Shown piece after piece: positions 8,753-17,981 of a stretch of DNA of 64,000 nt. The stretch covers positions 3,472,001 through 3,536,000 of the forward strand of contig NZ_CP014766.1 of assembly GCF_001611675.1 (NCBI RefSeq). Reading direction: 5' to 3'. The notes beneath the pieces were generated by a model that did not search any database, was not told the DNA's origin, and saw only the letters and a program-made list of their open reading frames with translations. Origin of the DNA: Pontibacter akesuensis (GTDB taxonomy: Bacteria > Bacteroidota > Bacteroidia > Cytophagales > Hymenobacteraceae). Position 1 is the first letter of the stretch, and every line of letters begins with the position of its first letter. The position numbers and the translations under genes are program-made.

Positions 8753-11457
8753 ACGTTTTTGGCTGTTAATAATGCGACAGGGAATGTTTTGAATATGGCT
8801 GCAGCGGATAAAGAGTCGGTGGCGTTCACTTCGCCCTTGCCCAGCACAGGCTGCCATACTTGCGGCGCAAAATCCGGTAGTTGAATAGAAGTATCGCCCC
8901 ACACTTCCTCGCCCAATGGAAGTTCATGGCTACTCACTAAACTCACCAGCAGCAGCGGCACGGCTACCAGCACCCACTGCCCCTCATGGTGACGGGCAAA
9001 GGCCAGCAGGTGGTCTTTTTTGGCTCCCTGCACCTGCAGCGGAATATAATCTCCCTTGTCGAAAACGGTTTGTAACTCTCTTCTGGTGGTCAGGGCTTTG
9101 TGCAGCAGGTAAAGCTTTACGCGTGCGTCTTCCGGGTGCTGCAACAGCTCCTCATGCAACTGCGCTATGTCCTGTTGCTCCTGCTGCTTCAGTTGTTTCA
9201 GGTAACGGTGGCGCTGGTCATAATCCACGGGGCGGCGGTTGTCCGGGTCCACCAGGCTTAGGTCCCAGAACTCGGTGCCCTGGTAGATATCCGGTACGCC
9301 GGGGCTGGTAATCTTCAGCAGGCTCTGGCAAAGCGAATAGATCCAGCCATAGTGGGCCAGCTTCAGGAAAAACGGCTGGAACGAGTGCATAAAGTCTTCG
9401 TCCTGCTGCAGCAGTTGGTGCACCAGGCCTTTCATGGCCTGCTCATACGTCTCGTTTGGCGCCGACCAATCGGTGTTTACCTTTGCCTCGCGCAGCGCCT
9501 TCTCGAGGTACTCCTGCACGCGCTGAATCAGGCTTTCATCCACCTCGCCTCCCATCGGCAACACCCCGATCAGGGTCTGCAGCAGGAAGTATAAATCGTT
9601 GCGGGTAGGCTCTGTGGTATACTTCTTCGTGATCTCCAGCCACTGCTGCACATGCTGGTCCCACTCCTGGGCCACCTCGCTTAGTACGTTCAGGCGCATG
9701 CGGGCACCCTCGCCACGTTTGGTATCGTGGGTGGCGGTGGCGTTGATGGAGTGCGGGTAGGTGCGCTGCCGGTACAGCATCCGCTCATGGTACTCGTCAT
9801 CCTCCAAATGGAAAATGTCCGGGCTGTTGCCCACCTCGTTCAGCGAGATCAGGCGGTTGTAGTTGTAAAAGCTGGTATCTTCCACACCCTTGGCGGCCAG
9901 CGGACCCGTGAACTGCTGGCTGCGCATCACAAAGTACAGCTTGTTTCGCTTCGACTCGTCAGTGTCTTCGGGCGTAACAGTGAAGAGCGTGTGCAGGTGA
10001 TTCAGTTGCTCCTCCAGCCCCGGCGCCTTTTTGTGGGCCTCGGCAAAGGCCTCGTCCACCACGTGCATTTCGTGTTTGGAGAGCGGCAGGCGGTTGCCGT
10101 AAATGCAGTAAATTGGCCAGGCAGTCAGCAGTGTCGCCAGCGCTTTGCGCCAGGTGTCCTTTGGCTCCAGCGGGATGAGCTTGCGCTCCTGCAGCAGGCG
10201 AAGCAGGTTTTCAAGTTCGCCCTGCATGTAATTCGTCAGGATAAACATTTTCTTGTCATACACCAGCTGCTCATAGTTGGTCGGTGCATTCGGAATCAGC
10301 CGGCGGTAAATTTCGGTGAGTTGGCGCCGGCCCTTACCGGAAGTATAGAGGTTGCTCACCCAGGCCAGGAAATCGTACCCGCTGTTTCCCTGTATTGGCC
10401 AGCGCTCCGGCAGTTGCTCTTCGCCCTCCAGAATCTTTTCCACCACCAGGTACTGCTCGGGCCCCACCAGCTGGCGCAGACGCTTGAGGTAGGTGGTAGG
10501 GTCAAACAGGCCATCCACGTGGTCGACGCGCAGGCCTTGCAACATACCCTGCTCGCACAGCTGCTTGATGAACTGGTGGTACTGCTCAAACACCTCAGGG
10601 TGCTCCATACTAAGGCAGATCAGATCATTCACCGTAAAGAAGCGGCGGAAGTTGATCACCTTCTCTGTTTCCTGCCAGTGGCAAAGTATAAAGTGCTGCC
10701 GGTTGAGTAGTTTTTGCAGCTTTTCCTGCTCCTGATTTTTATCTGCTAACAGCTGTTCCAGCGCTTGCCGCACAGCCGCAGTTTTGTAGACTTTCTTTTT
10801 GAAGTTGCTCCAGGCTGCCGGGCTAATTGTTTTCTCTTCCTCGAACAGCGTGAGTTCCCTTAGCAACTGCTCCGCCTGCGGTGTTACCTCAGGGTTTCCG
10901 GAGTTTTGCAGCGCCTCCTGCAGCAGAAAGCGGTAACTGCCTACGCTCAAAGGATAGCCGCTTTCATAGTAGAAAACGCTGATGCCCTGCTCACTGATTT
11001 TTACTTCCAGCTGTTTGTTTTCCAGTACCTTGTCCAGCGGGTCACCGAGGAAAGGCACCATCACCTGCCCGTTAAAATCGGGGTGGCTAAAGTCGATATC
11101 GAAGAAGGTATAAAAGTGCGACTGCGGTCCTTTTTCCAGCACATCCATGAGCCACACGTTGTTGGGGTGATAAGCCATGTGGTTGGGCACAATGTCCTGA
11201 AGCCAGCCCATGTTCAGGTTTTTCAGCTCCCGCGCTATCTCCTGCAGCTCTTCCTTCGTTCCTATCTCAGGGCTGATCTCGTAGGCGGCCGTAACGTCGT
11301 AGCCGTGCTCGCTGCCGGGACGGGCACTGAAAAAAGGGGCCGAGTATACGGTGCTCACACCCAGTTCATGCAAGTAGGGGACGATCTGGCGAATATCGCT
11401 CAGCTTGAAATTGGGGTTTGTCTGCACCCGGTAAGTGGCCGATGGTATATAGGTCAT
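8749..11457 (-). CDS. treY: Malto-oligosyltrehalose synthase
   Basis: A 902-residue GH13 enzyme that isomerises the reducing-end alpha-1,4 bond of maltodextrin to alpha,alpha-1,1, giving maltooligosyltrehalose. The N-terminus ATYRVQTNPNFKLSDI and YSAPFFSARPGSEHGYDV are signature TreY segments; GLRVDHVDGLFDP carries the catalytic Asp and YLVVEKILEGEEQLPE the Glu. Length is larger than many bacterial TreY (~720-860), with an inserted region around 170-260. The stop overlaps malQ by four bases and the start lies one base after the GH57 stop, so the operon is very compact. Partner of TreZ. Confidence 0.95.
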   Translation of the reverse strand: MTYIPSATYRVQTNPNFKLSDIRQIVPYLHELGVSTVYSAPFFSARPGSEHGYDVTAAYEISPEIGTKEELQEIARELKNLNMGWLQDIVPNHMAYHPNNVWLMDVLEKGPQSHFYTFFDIDFSHPDFNGQVMVPFLGDPLDKVLENKQLEVKISEQGISVFYYESGYPLSVGSYRFLLQEALQNSGNPEVTPQAEQLLRELTLFEEEKTISPAAWSNFKKKVYKTAAVRQALEQLLADKNQEQEKLQKLLNRQHFILCHWQETEKVINFRRFFTVNDLICLSMEHPEVFEQYHQFIKQLCEQGMLQGLRVDHVDGLFDPTTYLKRLRQLVGPEQYLVVEKILEGEEQLPERWPIQGNSGYDFLAWVSNLYTSGKGRRQLTEIYRRLIPNAPTNYEQLVYDKKMFILTNYMQGELENLLRLLQERKLIPLEPKDTWRKALATLLTAWPIYCIYGNRLPLSKHEMHVVDEAFAEAHKKAPGLEEQLNHLHTLFTVTPEDTDESKRNKLYFVMRSQQFTGPLAAKGVEDTSFYNYNRLISLNEVGNSPDIFHLEDDEYHERMLYRQRTYPHSINATATHDTKRGEGARMRLNVLSEVAQEWDQHVQQWLEITKKYTTEPTRNDLYFLLQTLIGVLPMGGEVDESLIQRVQEYLEKALREAKVNTDWSAPNETYEQAMKGLVHQLLQQDEDFMHSFQPFFLKLAHYGWIYSLCQSLLKITSPGVPDIYQGTEFWDLSLVDPDNRRPVDYDQRHRYLKQLKQQEQQDIAQLHEELLQHPEDARVKLYLLHKALTTRRELQTVFDKGDYIPLQVQGAKKDHLLAFARHHEGQWVLVAVPLLLVSLVSSHELPLGEEVWGDTSIQLPDFAPQVWQPVLGKGEVNATDSLSAAAIFKTFPVALLTAKNV

Positions 11458-11458
11458 A

Positions 11459-13882
11459 TTAAACTTTCAGGTTGAGGTTGTTGTAAAGCTTTTCAAATTT
11501 CGCGCACCAGGCTACTGCTTTGCTGTCTCCTTGTTCAGCCTGCTGCCGCATGATCTCGTAGCTGTCCTGCTGCATCCGGAAAGCAATGTTCTGGGCCTGC
11601 CAATAGTCTGTTTCCAACTTCGAGCCATCCATTACCTCCAGCAGCCGGATCAGCAGGTCAATCGTCTCGGTTTTCTGAGGTTGCTCCTGCACTTCCTTCA
11701 TCAGCAGGTCCACGCGCTGGGTCAGGGCAAACTCCAGCGAAGTATAGCTAAGGCGCACCTTCATGCGTTTTACCTCGGCCAGCAGGCGCTTTATCTCCTG
11801 CGGGTCCGGTTTCTCCGATTCAAACTCCCGCAGCAGGCGCGTGTTCACGATATAGTCTACGGTTGTTTGCAGCGGGCGTGGCAGCTTTATGCCATAAGTT
11901 TTAATAGCCGAGATGAGCGGGTAGTTGTTGTCGTATACTTGCTGGAAATCGCTTTCCACGCTTTCCATCGTCTGCGCCAGCACTTGGTCCAGTATCTTCT
12001 TCTGATCATCCTTGAACAAGTGCCAGAACGAGTAATTGTGCGACTCAAAGTGCTTGTCGAGCAGCATAATTACCTCGCTCACGTTCCCGCGATCGAAGGC
12101 AGTCTGCAGTTCAGTGCGCAACTCCTCGTAATCCTGCTCGCTCATAAACTCACGCACGCCGCCAAACAGCTGGTGGTCGCCGAGGTGCAGCACCCCAAAC
12201 GTAATGGTGACTTCCTCCCAGGTGATTTTGGATTTGATTCGTGCGCGGCCCACTGCCAGCCGCTGCCGTCCTGCCTGCAGGTAATCGTAGGCCTCGGAGG
12301 TGGCCGTGAAGCTGTACAGGTCGAAGGTTTCGCGGTAGTCCTCAAATACCGAGGAAACGGCGTAATGCGCCCCCACGCGCAACAGGTCGATGATGGCAGG
12401 TTGTACCTGCCGCATGTAGGCGTAGCAAGCATCACCTTCTTCCGGAACGTTGCTCTTTGCCTTGCTGAGCAGCAGCAGGAATTCTGACTCCAGTTCCTGC
12501 CCACTAAGCTCCTGGGCCAGTTGCAGCGTACGGGCCGCGTAGAAAATATCCTGCACCGTTTCGATGCCTGTCACTTCATCAAAAAACCAGCCGCAGCTGG
12601 TGTAGATAAGCAGCGTGTGGTACTGCATTTCCAGCAGCTTCAGGAAGCGCACCTGCTCTGCCTGGCTCAGCTCGCGCGTGGTGTGGCTACGGATAAAAGC
12701 AGCAACATTCTCCTCGCTTCGGTCCATCACCACCTGGATGTAGTCGTTGCGGGTCTTCCATGGATCGGCTGTTAGCTTTTGCATTTCCTGCTCAAAGAGC
12801 GGTGCCACAGTATCCCGCAGCCAGTCAAAGGCATCACGCAAGGGGCCGCGCCAGGCTTGGTTCCAGTCGGGGTGGCCGCCGGTGTTACAGCCGCAATCGC
12901 TGCGCCAGCGCTCCACGCCATGGGCGCAGCTCCAGGAGCTCTCCTCTATAATCTGCGCCTCATACTGCGGCGGGTGCTTTTCCATAAACTCGCCGTATAC
13001 CGTAATCCGGGCAAGCTCCTCCTCTGTGATGTAGTCCAGCGCAAAGGAAAGCGCCATCTCCCCGAAGCGGTGGTGGTGGCCGTAGGTTTCGCCGTCGGTG
13101 GCGATGTGCATGAGCTGCGGGTCTTTCTGTGCCTCATCAAAATTGTTCACAAGCCGTTTGGCAAACTGATCTCCGTGCTCCAGCAGCCGCTCAAAAGCAA
13201 TGCCCTGCGACACGGGACCGTCATAGAAAAACAGCACGATTTCCCGCCCCGAAGGAAGCTTGCACACGTATGGCCGGCGCGGGTTTATCTTGGCGCCAGT
13301 GGCATCGTGCCACTCTTTCTCCCCGATTTTCCTAAAAGCCTTGGCCTGGTAAGGGGAGAGGACCGTGAACTTAATGCCGTGCTCTGCCAATACCTCCAGA
13401 CTCGCGGTGTCGGCGGCGGTTTCAGCCAGCCACATGCCTTCCGGCATACGCCCAAAGCGCTTCTGAAAATCGCGGATACCCCAGATTACCTGCGTCTGCT
13501 TGTCACGCTCGTTTGCCAGCGGCATGATGATGTGGTTGTACACCTGCGCCATGGCAGAGCCGTGGCCTGAGAAACGCTTCATGCTCTGCTTGTCCGCTTC
13601 AAGTATGGCCTGGTAAGTTTCAGGGTCTTTCTTCTGCATCCACTCCAGCAGGGTAGGGCCAAAGTTAAAGCTGATGTAGCTGTAGTTGTTGATGATATCG
13701 ACGATGTTGCCATTCGCGTTGAGTATGCGCGAGGCCGAGTTGCGGGCGTAGCACTCATCTGATATCCGCTCATTCCAGTCGTGGTAAGGCGAGGCAGATT
13801 CTTGCAGTTCCACTTCGTTTAACCAGGGGTTTTCGCGTGGGGGCTGGTAAAAGTGCCCGTGTATACAGATGTGTTTCGTCAT
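11459..13882 (-). CDS. Glycoside hydrolase family 57 protein with DUF3536
   Basis: An 807-residue cytoplasmic protein. The N-terminal GH57 barrel shows HGHFYQPP (motif 1), GMWLAETAAD with the likely nucleophile Glu154, and ATDGETYGHHH with the likely acid/base Asp263; the C-terminal half corresponds to DUF3536. GH57 members act on alpha-glucans (amylase, amylopullulanase, branching enzyme, 4-alpha-glucanotransferase), but the activity of the DUF3536 branch is not established to my knowledge. It sits exactly between treZ (stop/start abut) and treY (one-base gap), so it must be co-expressed and probably trims or transfers the glucan on which TreY/TreZ act. Confidence 0.88.
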   Translation of the reverse strand: MTKHICIHGHFYQPPRENPWLNEVELQESASPYHDWNERISDECYARNSASRILNANGNIVDIINNYSYISFNFGPTLLEWMQKKDPETYQAILEADKQSMKRFSGHGSAMAQVYNHIIMPLANERDKQTQVIWGIRDFQKRFGRMPEGMWLAETAADTASLEVLAEHGIKFTVLSPYQAKAFRKIGEKEWHDATGAKINPRRPYVCKLPSGREIVLFFYDGPVSQGIAFERLLEHGDQFAKRLVNNFDEAQKDPQLMHIATDGETYGHHHRFGEMALSFALDYITEEELARITVYGEFMEKHPPQYEAQIIEESSWSCAHGVERWRSDCGCNTGGHPDWNQAWRGPLRDAFDWLRDTVAPLFEQEMQKLTADPWKTRNDYIQVVMDRSEENVAAFIRSHTTRELSQAEQVRFLKLLEMQYHTLLIYTSCGWFFDEVTGIETVQDIFYAARTLQLAQELSGQELESEFLLLLSKAKSNVPEEGDACYAYMRQVQPAIIDLLRVGAHYAVSSVFEDYRETFDLYSFTATSEAYDYLQAGRQRLAVGRARIKSKITWEEVTITFGVLHLGDHQLFGGVREFMSEQDYEELRTELQTAFDRGNVSEVIMLLDKHFESHNYSFWHLFKDDQKKILDQVLAQTMESVESDFQQVYDNNYPLISAIKTYGIKLPRPLQTTVDYIVNTRLLREFESEKPDPQEIKRLLAEVKRMKVRLSYTSLEFALTQRVDLLMKEVQEQPQKTETIDLLIRLLEVMDGSKLETDYWQAQNIAFRMQQDSYEIMRQQAEQGDSKAVAWCAKFEKLYNNLNLKV

Positions 13883-15724
13883 TTATTTCTGATGTTCAAG
13901 TATGATAACGCTGCCAGCCGGCAGGTTTACTGAGGCGCCTGCTTCCAGTGTCTGCTGGGTTTCTGCGCCCGGTCCTCCCCACTTTTCGTCGGCAGAGTGG
14001 AGCAGGATTTTCCAGCTTCCGTTGGCCTCTGAAAACAGCGTTGTTTCCTGTGGTTGATTACTTATGTTAAACAGGCAGTAGAGTGATGGTTCCTGCCCGA
14101 TGTGCAGCAGGTGCAACACCAACTGCTCCTCCTCCAACTGTACCTTCATGTTCGGCTTGTCGGGTTTGGCCAGGGCAGGGGCGGTTTTGCGCAGGCGGAT
14201 GAGCTCCTTATAAAACTCCCTCAGCTTTTTTTGCTGCGTGTCTGAAGTATAACCGCGCTGCAGCTTGGACCTGTTGAAGGTATCCTCGCTCTGCGGGTCC
14301 GGCGCCTCGCCTTTGGAGGCGAAGTAGGCAAACTCCTCTTTACGGCCTTTGCGCACCGCCTCCACCAACTCCTCATCCGTATGGCTCACAAAGTATAAAA
14401 ACGGGTTTTTCTCACCGTACTCTTCGCCCATAAACAGCATCGGCACATACGGCGAAAGCAGCACAAGGCCAGCAATCGGCTTCAGCATCTCAAACGAAAC
14501 CAACTCCGTCAGGCGCTCGCCGAGCATGCGGTTGCCTACCTGGTCGTGATTTTGGGAGCCTATTACAAACTGCTTCGCAGGGTTAGCCGTAGCGTCGGTG
14601 CCGAGTGTTTTTTTGCGGTGCTCGGAGTAAAGGCCATTGTACACAAACGTGTGCTCCAGCGCTTTTTGCAACTGCTCTGGTTTGCCGTAGTCCTCAAAAT
14701 AACCTTCTTTTTCGCCGGTTACCAGCGTATGAATGGCGTGGTGGTAGTCATCAAACCACTGCGCATCGATACCATAACCGCCTTGCTCAATTGGGTTGAT
14801 GAGGCGCACATCGCTCTGGTCACTCTCGGCGATCAGCAAGTAGGAGCGGCCTTCCTGCTCCTCCAGTTGGGTTACGTGCTCGCGCAGCTCCTGCAGAAAG
14901 TGCTTGGCACCGGTGTCGTAAATGGCGTGTACCGCATCCAGGCGCAAGGCATCAATGTGATAGTCGCGCAGCCACATCAGGGCGTTCTGGAAAAAGTAGT
15001 TGCGCACGTGGTCGGAGTGGGCATCGTCGAAGTTCAGCGCGTTGCCCCAGGGCGTGTTATACTTGTTCGTGAAGTAGGGGCCAAAGTCGTTCAGGTAATT
15101 TCCCTCCGGGCCCATGTGGTTGTACACCACATCTAGCACCACCGAAATTTCCTGCGCATGGCAAGCATCCACAAGCTTCTTCAAGCCATCTGGTCCGCCG
15201 TAGGAGTTTTGTGCCGCAAAGGGATAAACCCCGTCGTAGCCCCAGTTGCGTTCGCCCGGGAACTGGGCAATGGGCATGAGCTCAATGGCGGTGATGCCCA
15301 GTTCCTTCAGCTCCGGCAGTTGTTTGATCACGCCTTCAAAAGTGCCTTCCTCTGTGAAAGTACCAACGTGCAGCTCGTATATGATCAGCTGCTCCAGCGG
15401 CAGGCCTTTCCATTGCTGGTCGGTCCAGTTAAAGCTTGTCTGGTCTACCACGGCAGACGCCTTGTGCGGTCCATCGGGTTGGTAGCGCGAGGCCGGGTCA
15501 GGGCGGTGTGTGTCAGGACTTAATACATACGTATAACGCGTGCCGGGCGTGGCCATTTCACTAAGGCCGGTCCAGTAGCCAAAGGCTTCACGCTGCAGCG
15601 GAACCTGTATGGGCTCGGGCTTGTCTAGCTGCACTTCCACCTTCTCTGCCTCTGGTGCCCAAACCGTGAAAACTGTTCCCTTGCCAGGGGTATAATTAGC
15701 TCCAATATCTCTTAGAATAGCCAT
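13883..15724 (-). CDS. treZ: Malto-oligosyltrehalose trehalohydrolase
   Basis: A GH13 enzyme of about 613 residues that cleaves free trehalose from maltooligosyltrehalose. It has an N-terminal beta-sandwich (GKGTVFTVWAPEAEKVEV), the barrel segments YELHVGTFTEEGTFEG, NWGYDGVYPFAAQNSYGGP, ALRLDAVHAIYD (nucleophile Asp) and LLIAESDQSD (acid/base Glu). The longest frame starts with GTG at 15748; in-frame ATGs at 15733 and 15724 are both plausible and the latter (MAILRDIGANYTPGKG) is used here. First gene of the minus operon; the start faces glgE across about 210 bases that must hold both promoters. Confidence 0.93.
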   Translation of the reverse strand: MAILRDIGANYTPGKGTVFTVWAPEAEKVEVQLDKPEPIQVPLQREAFGYWTGLSEMATPGTRYTYVLSPDTHRPDPASRYQPDGPHKASAVVDQTSFNWTDQQWKGLPLEQLIIYELHVGTFTEEGTFEGVIKQLPELKELGITAIELMPIAQFPGERNWGYDGVYPFAAQNSYGGPDGLKKLVDACHAQEISVVLDVVYNHMGPEGNYLNDFGPYFTNKYNTPWGNALNFDDAHSDHVRNYFFQNALMWLRDYHIDALRLDAVHAIYDTGAKHFLQELREHVTQLEEQEGRSYLLIAESDQSDVRLINPIEQGGYGIDAQWFDDYHHAIHTLVTGEKEGYFEDYGKPEQLQKALEHTFVYNGLYSEHRKKTLGTDATANPAKQFVIGSQNHDQVGNRMLGERLTELVSFEMLKPIAGLVLLSPYVPMLFMGEEYGEKNPFLYFVSHTDEELVEAVRKGRKEEFAYFASKGEAPDPQSEDTFNRSKLQRGYTSDTQQKKLREFYKELIRLRKTAPALAKPDKPNMKVQLEEEQLVLHLLHIGQEPSLYCLFNISNQPQETTLFSEANGSWKILLHSADEKWGGPGAETQQTLEAGASVNLPAGSVIILEHQK

Positions 15725-15938
15725 AAAATGCATGGTTTTTAGTAGCACGTATTAACTGGCTTTCTGGGTATTAGGTTGTGCATTTTTAGTTAAGCCAAAG
15801 GTTTTTTGCGGCAGAAAAATGGTACATTGGCTATACCTGGAGGCCGTCTTACGTAAGGTATAACGTATTCTAGAATATAGACTGAAACATATTAATCTAG
15901 TATAAGTACCTACAACGACTAAAGCAGAAACAATCTTG
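15725..15938. promoter_or_regulatory. Divergent control region of treZ and glgE operons with palindromes
   Basis: Two perfect palindromes stand close together: CTTACGTAAG at 15848-15857 and TATTCTAGAATA at 15866-15877. The core TTACGTAAGG recurs upstream of otsAB (25900-25909). They are candidate operators for a shared regulator of the trehalose-glucan genes; no clear TTTG/TAnnTTTG promoter pair could be assigned on either strand. Confidence 0.45.
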
Positions 15939-17960
15939 ATGGAACAACTCGAAGGAAAAAAGCGGATTATCATAGAAAGTGTAAAGCCTGAAATCGATTG
16001 CGGCAGGCACCCGGCCAAACGCGTGGTGGGGGAGGAGTTTACCGTAACGGCAGATGTATTTGCCGACGGGCATGACGAGGTGAAAGCGCGGCTCCTGTAC
16101 CGCCACACACGCAAAAGGAAATGGGAGGCAGTGCCGATGGAGTTTCTGGGCAATGATCGCTGGCAAGCCACGTTCACGCCTGAGTCGATGGGGCTGCACG
16201 AATACACCATTGAAGGGTGGGTGGATCACTTCTACACCTGGCAGAAAGGCCTGAAGAAGAAGTTTGAAGCCGGACAGGATATCACGGTAGAACTGCAGAT
16301 CGGTGCGCAACTCATGGACCAGTCGGCGGAGCAAGCGAAGCCGGGGCAGCAAAAGCGCCTGCGCAAGTGGGCCGAGCAACTGCGCAACAGCCAGTCGCAT
16401 GCGGCGGATGTGGCTTTTGCCACGGGCACCGAGGTGAGCGACCTGATGAACGCCTGCTGCGAGAAAGAGAATGTCACCACCTATGATAAAATCCTGAGGC
16501 TGGACGTAGAGCGGCAAAAAGCCTTGTTCAGCGCCTGGTACGAGTTCTTCCCACGCTCGGCCGCCCAGGAAGCCGGCCGCCACGGTACGTTTCAGGACTG
16601 TGTCCGCTTGCTGCCCCGCATCGCTGAAATGGGATTCGATACCATTTACCTGCCACCCATCCACCCAATCGGGTATGCTTACCGAAAGGGCAAGAACAAC
16701 TCCGTAACAGCCGAGCCGGGCGAACCAGGTTCTCCATGGGCCATTGGCTCTGAGGTTGGAGGGCACGATGCCATACTTCCTGAGCTGGGGACTCTGGATG
16801 ACTTTCGCCACCTGGTGCACCAGGCGCGGGAGCAGGGAATTGAGATCGCGCTGGATTTTGCCATCCAGTGCTCACAGGACCATCCCTACGTAAAAGACCA
16901 CCCGCAGTGGTTTAAGTGGCGCCCCGACGGAACAGTACAGTATGCTGAGAATCCGCCTAAGAAATACCAGGATGTGCTGCCGGTAAACTTCGAGACAGAA
17001 GACTGGCAGAACCTTTGGCGCGAACTGCACCGGGTGCTGCTGCACTGGATAAACCAGGGCGTGTACGTGTTCCGGGTAGACAATCCGCACACCAAAGCCT
17101 TCGGTTTTTGGGAGTGGGTGATTGCCGAGATCCGCAGAGACTTTCCGCAGGTGATTTTCCTGGCAGAGGCCTTTACCCGCCCACGTGTGATGGAGCGCCT
17201 GGCCAAGATTGGCTTCACGCAATCGTACACCTATTACACCTGGCGCAACACGGCCGAGGAACTGGAGGAGTACATGACGCAGCTCACCAAAACGGACATG
17301 CGCGAGTACTTCCGCCCGAACTTCTGGCCGAACACGCCGGATATTTTACCGTACGCTTTACAGGAGGGCGGCGAGCCGGCACATATCACACGCCTGGTGA
17401 TGGCGGCAACGCTCTCGTCCAACTACGGCCTGTACGGCCCCGTGTATGAGTTTGGCATTAATCAGCCAATGCCCGGCAAGGAGGAGTACTATGATTCCGA
17501 GAAGTATGAGGTGAAGCACTGGGATTGGGGCAGGCTCACCAAAATTCGTGAGGTGATCACGCTTATCAACCGCATCCGCAAAGTAAACCCGGCCCTGCAA
17601 ACTACCTGGAACATCGCCTTCGGCAATGCGGATAACCCGGCCCTGGTTTGCTATGCCAAGTGGAGCAGCGACTACCGCAACAAGATTCTGGTGGTGGCCA
17701 ACCTGGACCCGCACAACACACAGAGTGGCTGGGTACAGGTACCACTAAACGAGTTGAAAATTCCACAGGACCAGCAGTACCTGGTGCACGACCTGCTCAC
17801 TGAGCGCAAGTATACCTGGACCGGCGAGTGGAATTATGTGGAGCTGCGGCCGCATGAAATGCCGGTGCACGTGTTCCGCGTGGAAGAAGCCTCGGCGGGC
17901 ATGGGCCACGATAATTTAGACGATAACTGGTTACCAAACGACCATCAATCCAACCAATAA
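15939..17960 (+). CDS. glgE: Alpha-1,4-glucan:maltose-1-phosphate maltosyltransferase
   Basis: A 673-residue GH13_3 enzyme that transfers maltosyl units from maltose-1-phosphate to the non-reducing end of alpha-1,4-glucan. Residues ~1-200 form the N-terminal beta and helical domains of GlgE; the barrel carries IYLPPIHPIGYAYRKGKNNS, the nucleophile in VFRVDNPHTKAFGFW and the acid/base Glu in FLAEAFTRPRVM. The frame can be extended to a TTG at 15936, but the ATG at 15939 is preferred. Only 21 bases separate it from treS, and treS overlaps glgB, so the three genes form one GlgE-pathway operon. Confidence 0.95.
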   Translation: MEQLEGKKRIIIESVKPEIDCGRHPAKRVVGEEFTVTADVFADGHDEVKARLLYRHTRKRKWEAVPMEFLGNDRWQATFTPESMGLHEYTIEGWVDHFYTWQKGLKKKFEAGQDITVELQIGAQLMDQSAEQAKPGQQKRLRKWAEQLRNSQSHAADVAFATGTEVSDLMNACCEKENVTTYDKILRLDVERQKALFSAWYEFFPRSAAQEAGRHGTFQDCVRLLPRIAEMGFDTIYLPPIHPIGYAYRKGKNNSVTAEPGEPGSPWAIGSEVGGHDAILPELGTLDDFRHLVHQAREQGIEIALDFAIQCSQDHPYVKDHPQWFKWRPDGTVQYAENPPKKYQDVLPVNFETEDWQNLWRELHRVLLHWINQGVYVFRVDNPHTKAFGFWEWVIAEIRRDFPQVIFLAEAFTRPRVMERLAKIGFTQSYTYYTWRNTAEELEEYMTQLTKTDMREYFRPNFWPNTPDILPYALQEGGEPAHITRLVMAATLSSNYGLYGPVYEFGINQPMPGKEEYYDSEKYEVKHWDWGRLTKIREVITLINRIRKVNPALQTTWNIAFGNADNPALVCYAKWSSDYRNKILVVANLDPHNTQSGWVQVPLNELKIPQDQQYLVHDLLTERKYTWTGEWNYVELRPHEMPVHVFRVEEASAGMGHDNLDDNWLPNDHQSNQ

Positions 17961-17981
17961 ATAACCCTATTGACCACACAT

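Noticed and set aside
9727..10710. 327-codon plus-strand ORF
   Set aside because: Antisense to treY, which has clear family motifs; the translation has none.
11531..12487. 318-codon plus-strand ORF
   Set aside because: Antisense to the GH57/DUF3536 gene; no domain features.
15897..16820. 307-codon minus-strand ORF across the treZ/glgE gap
   Set aside because: Mostly antisense to glgE and without any recognisable motif.
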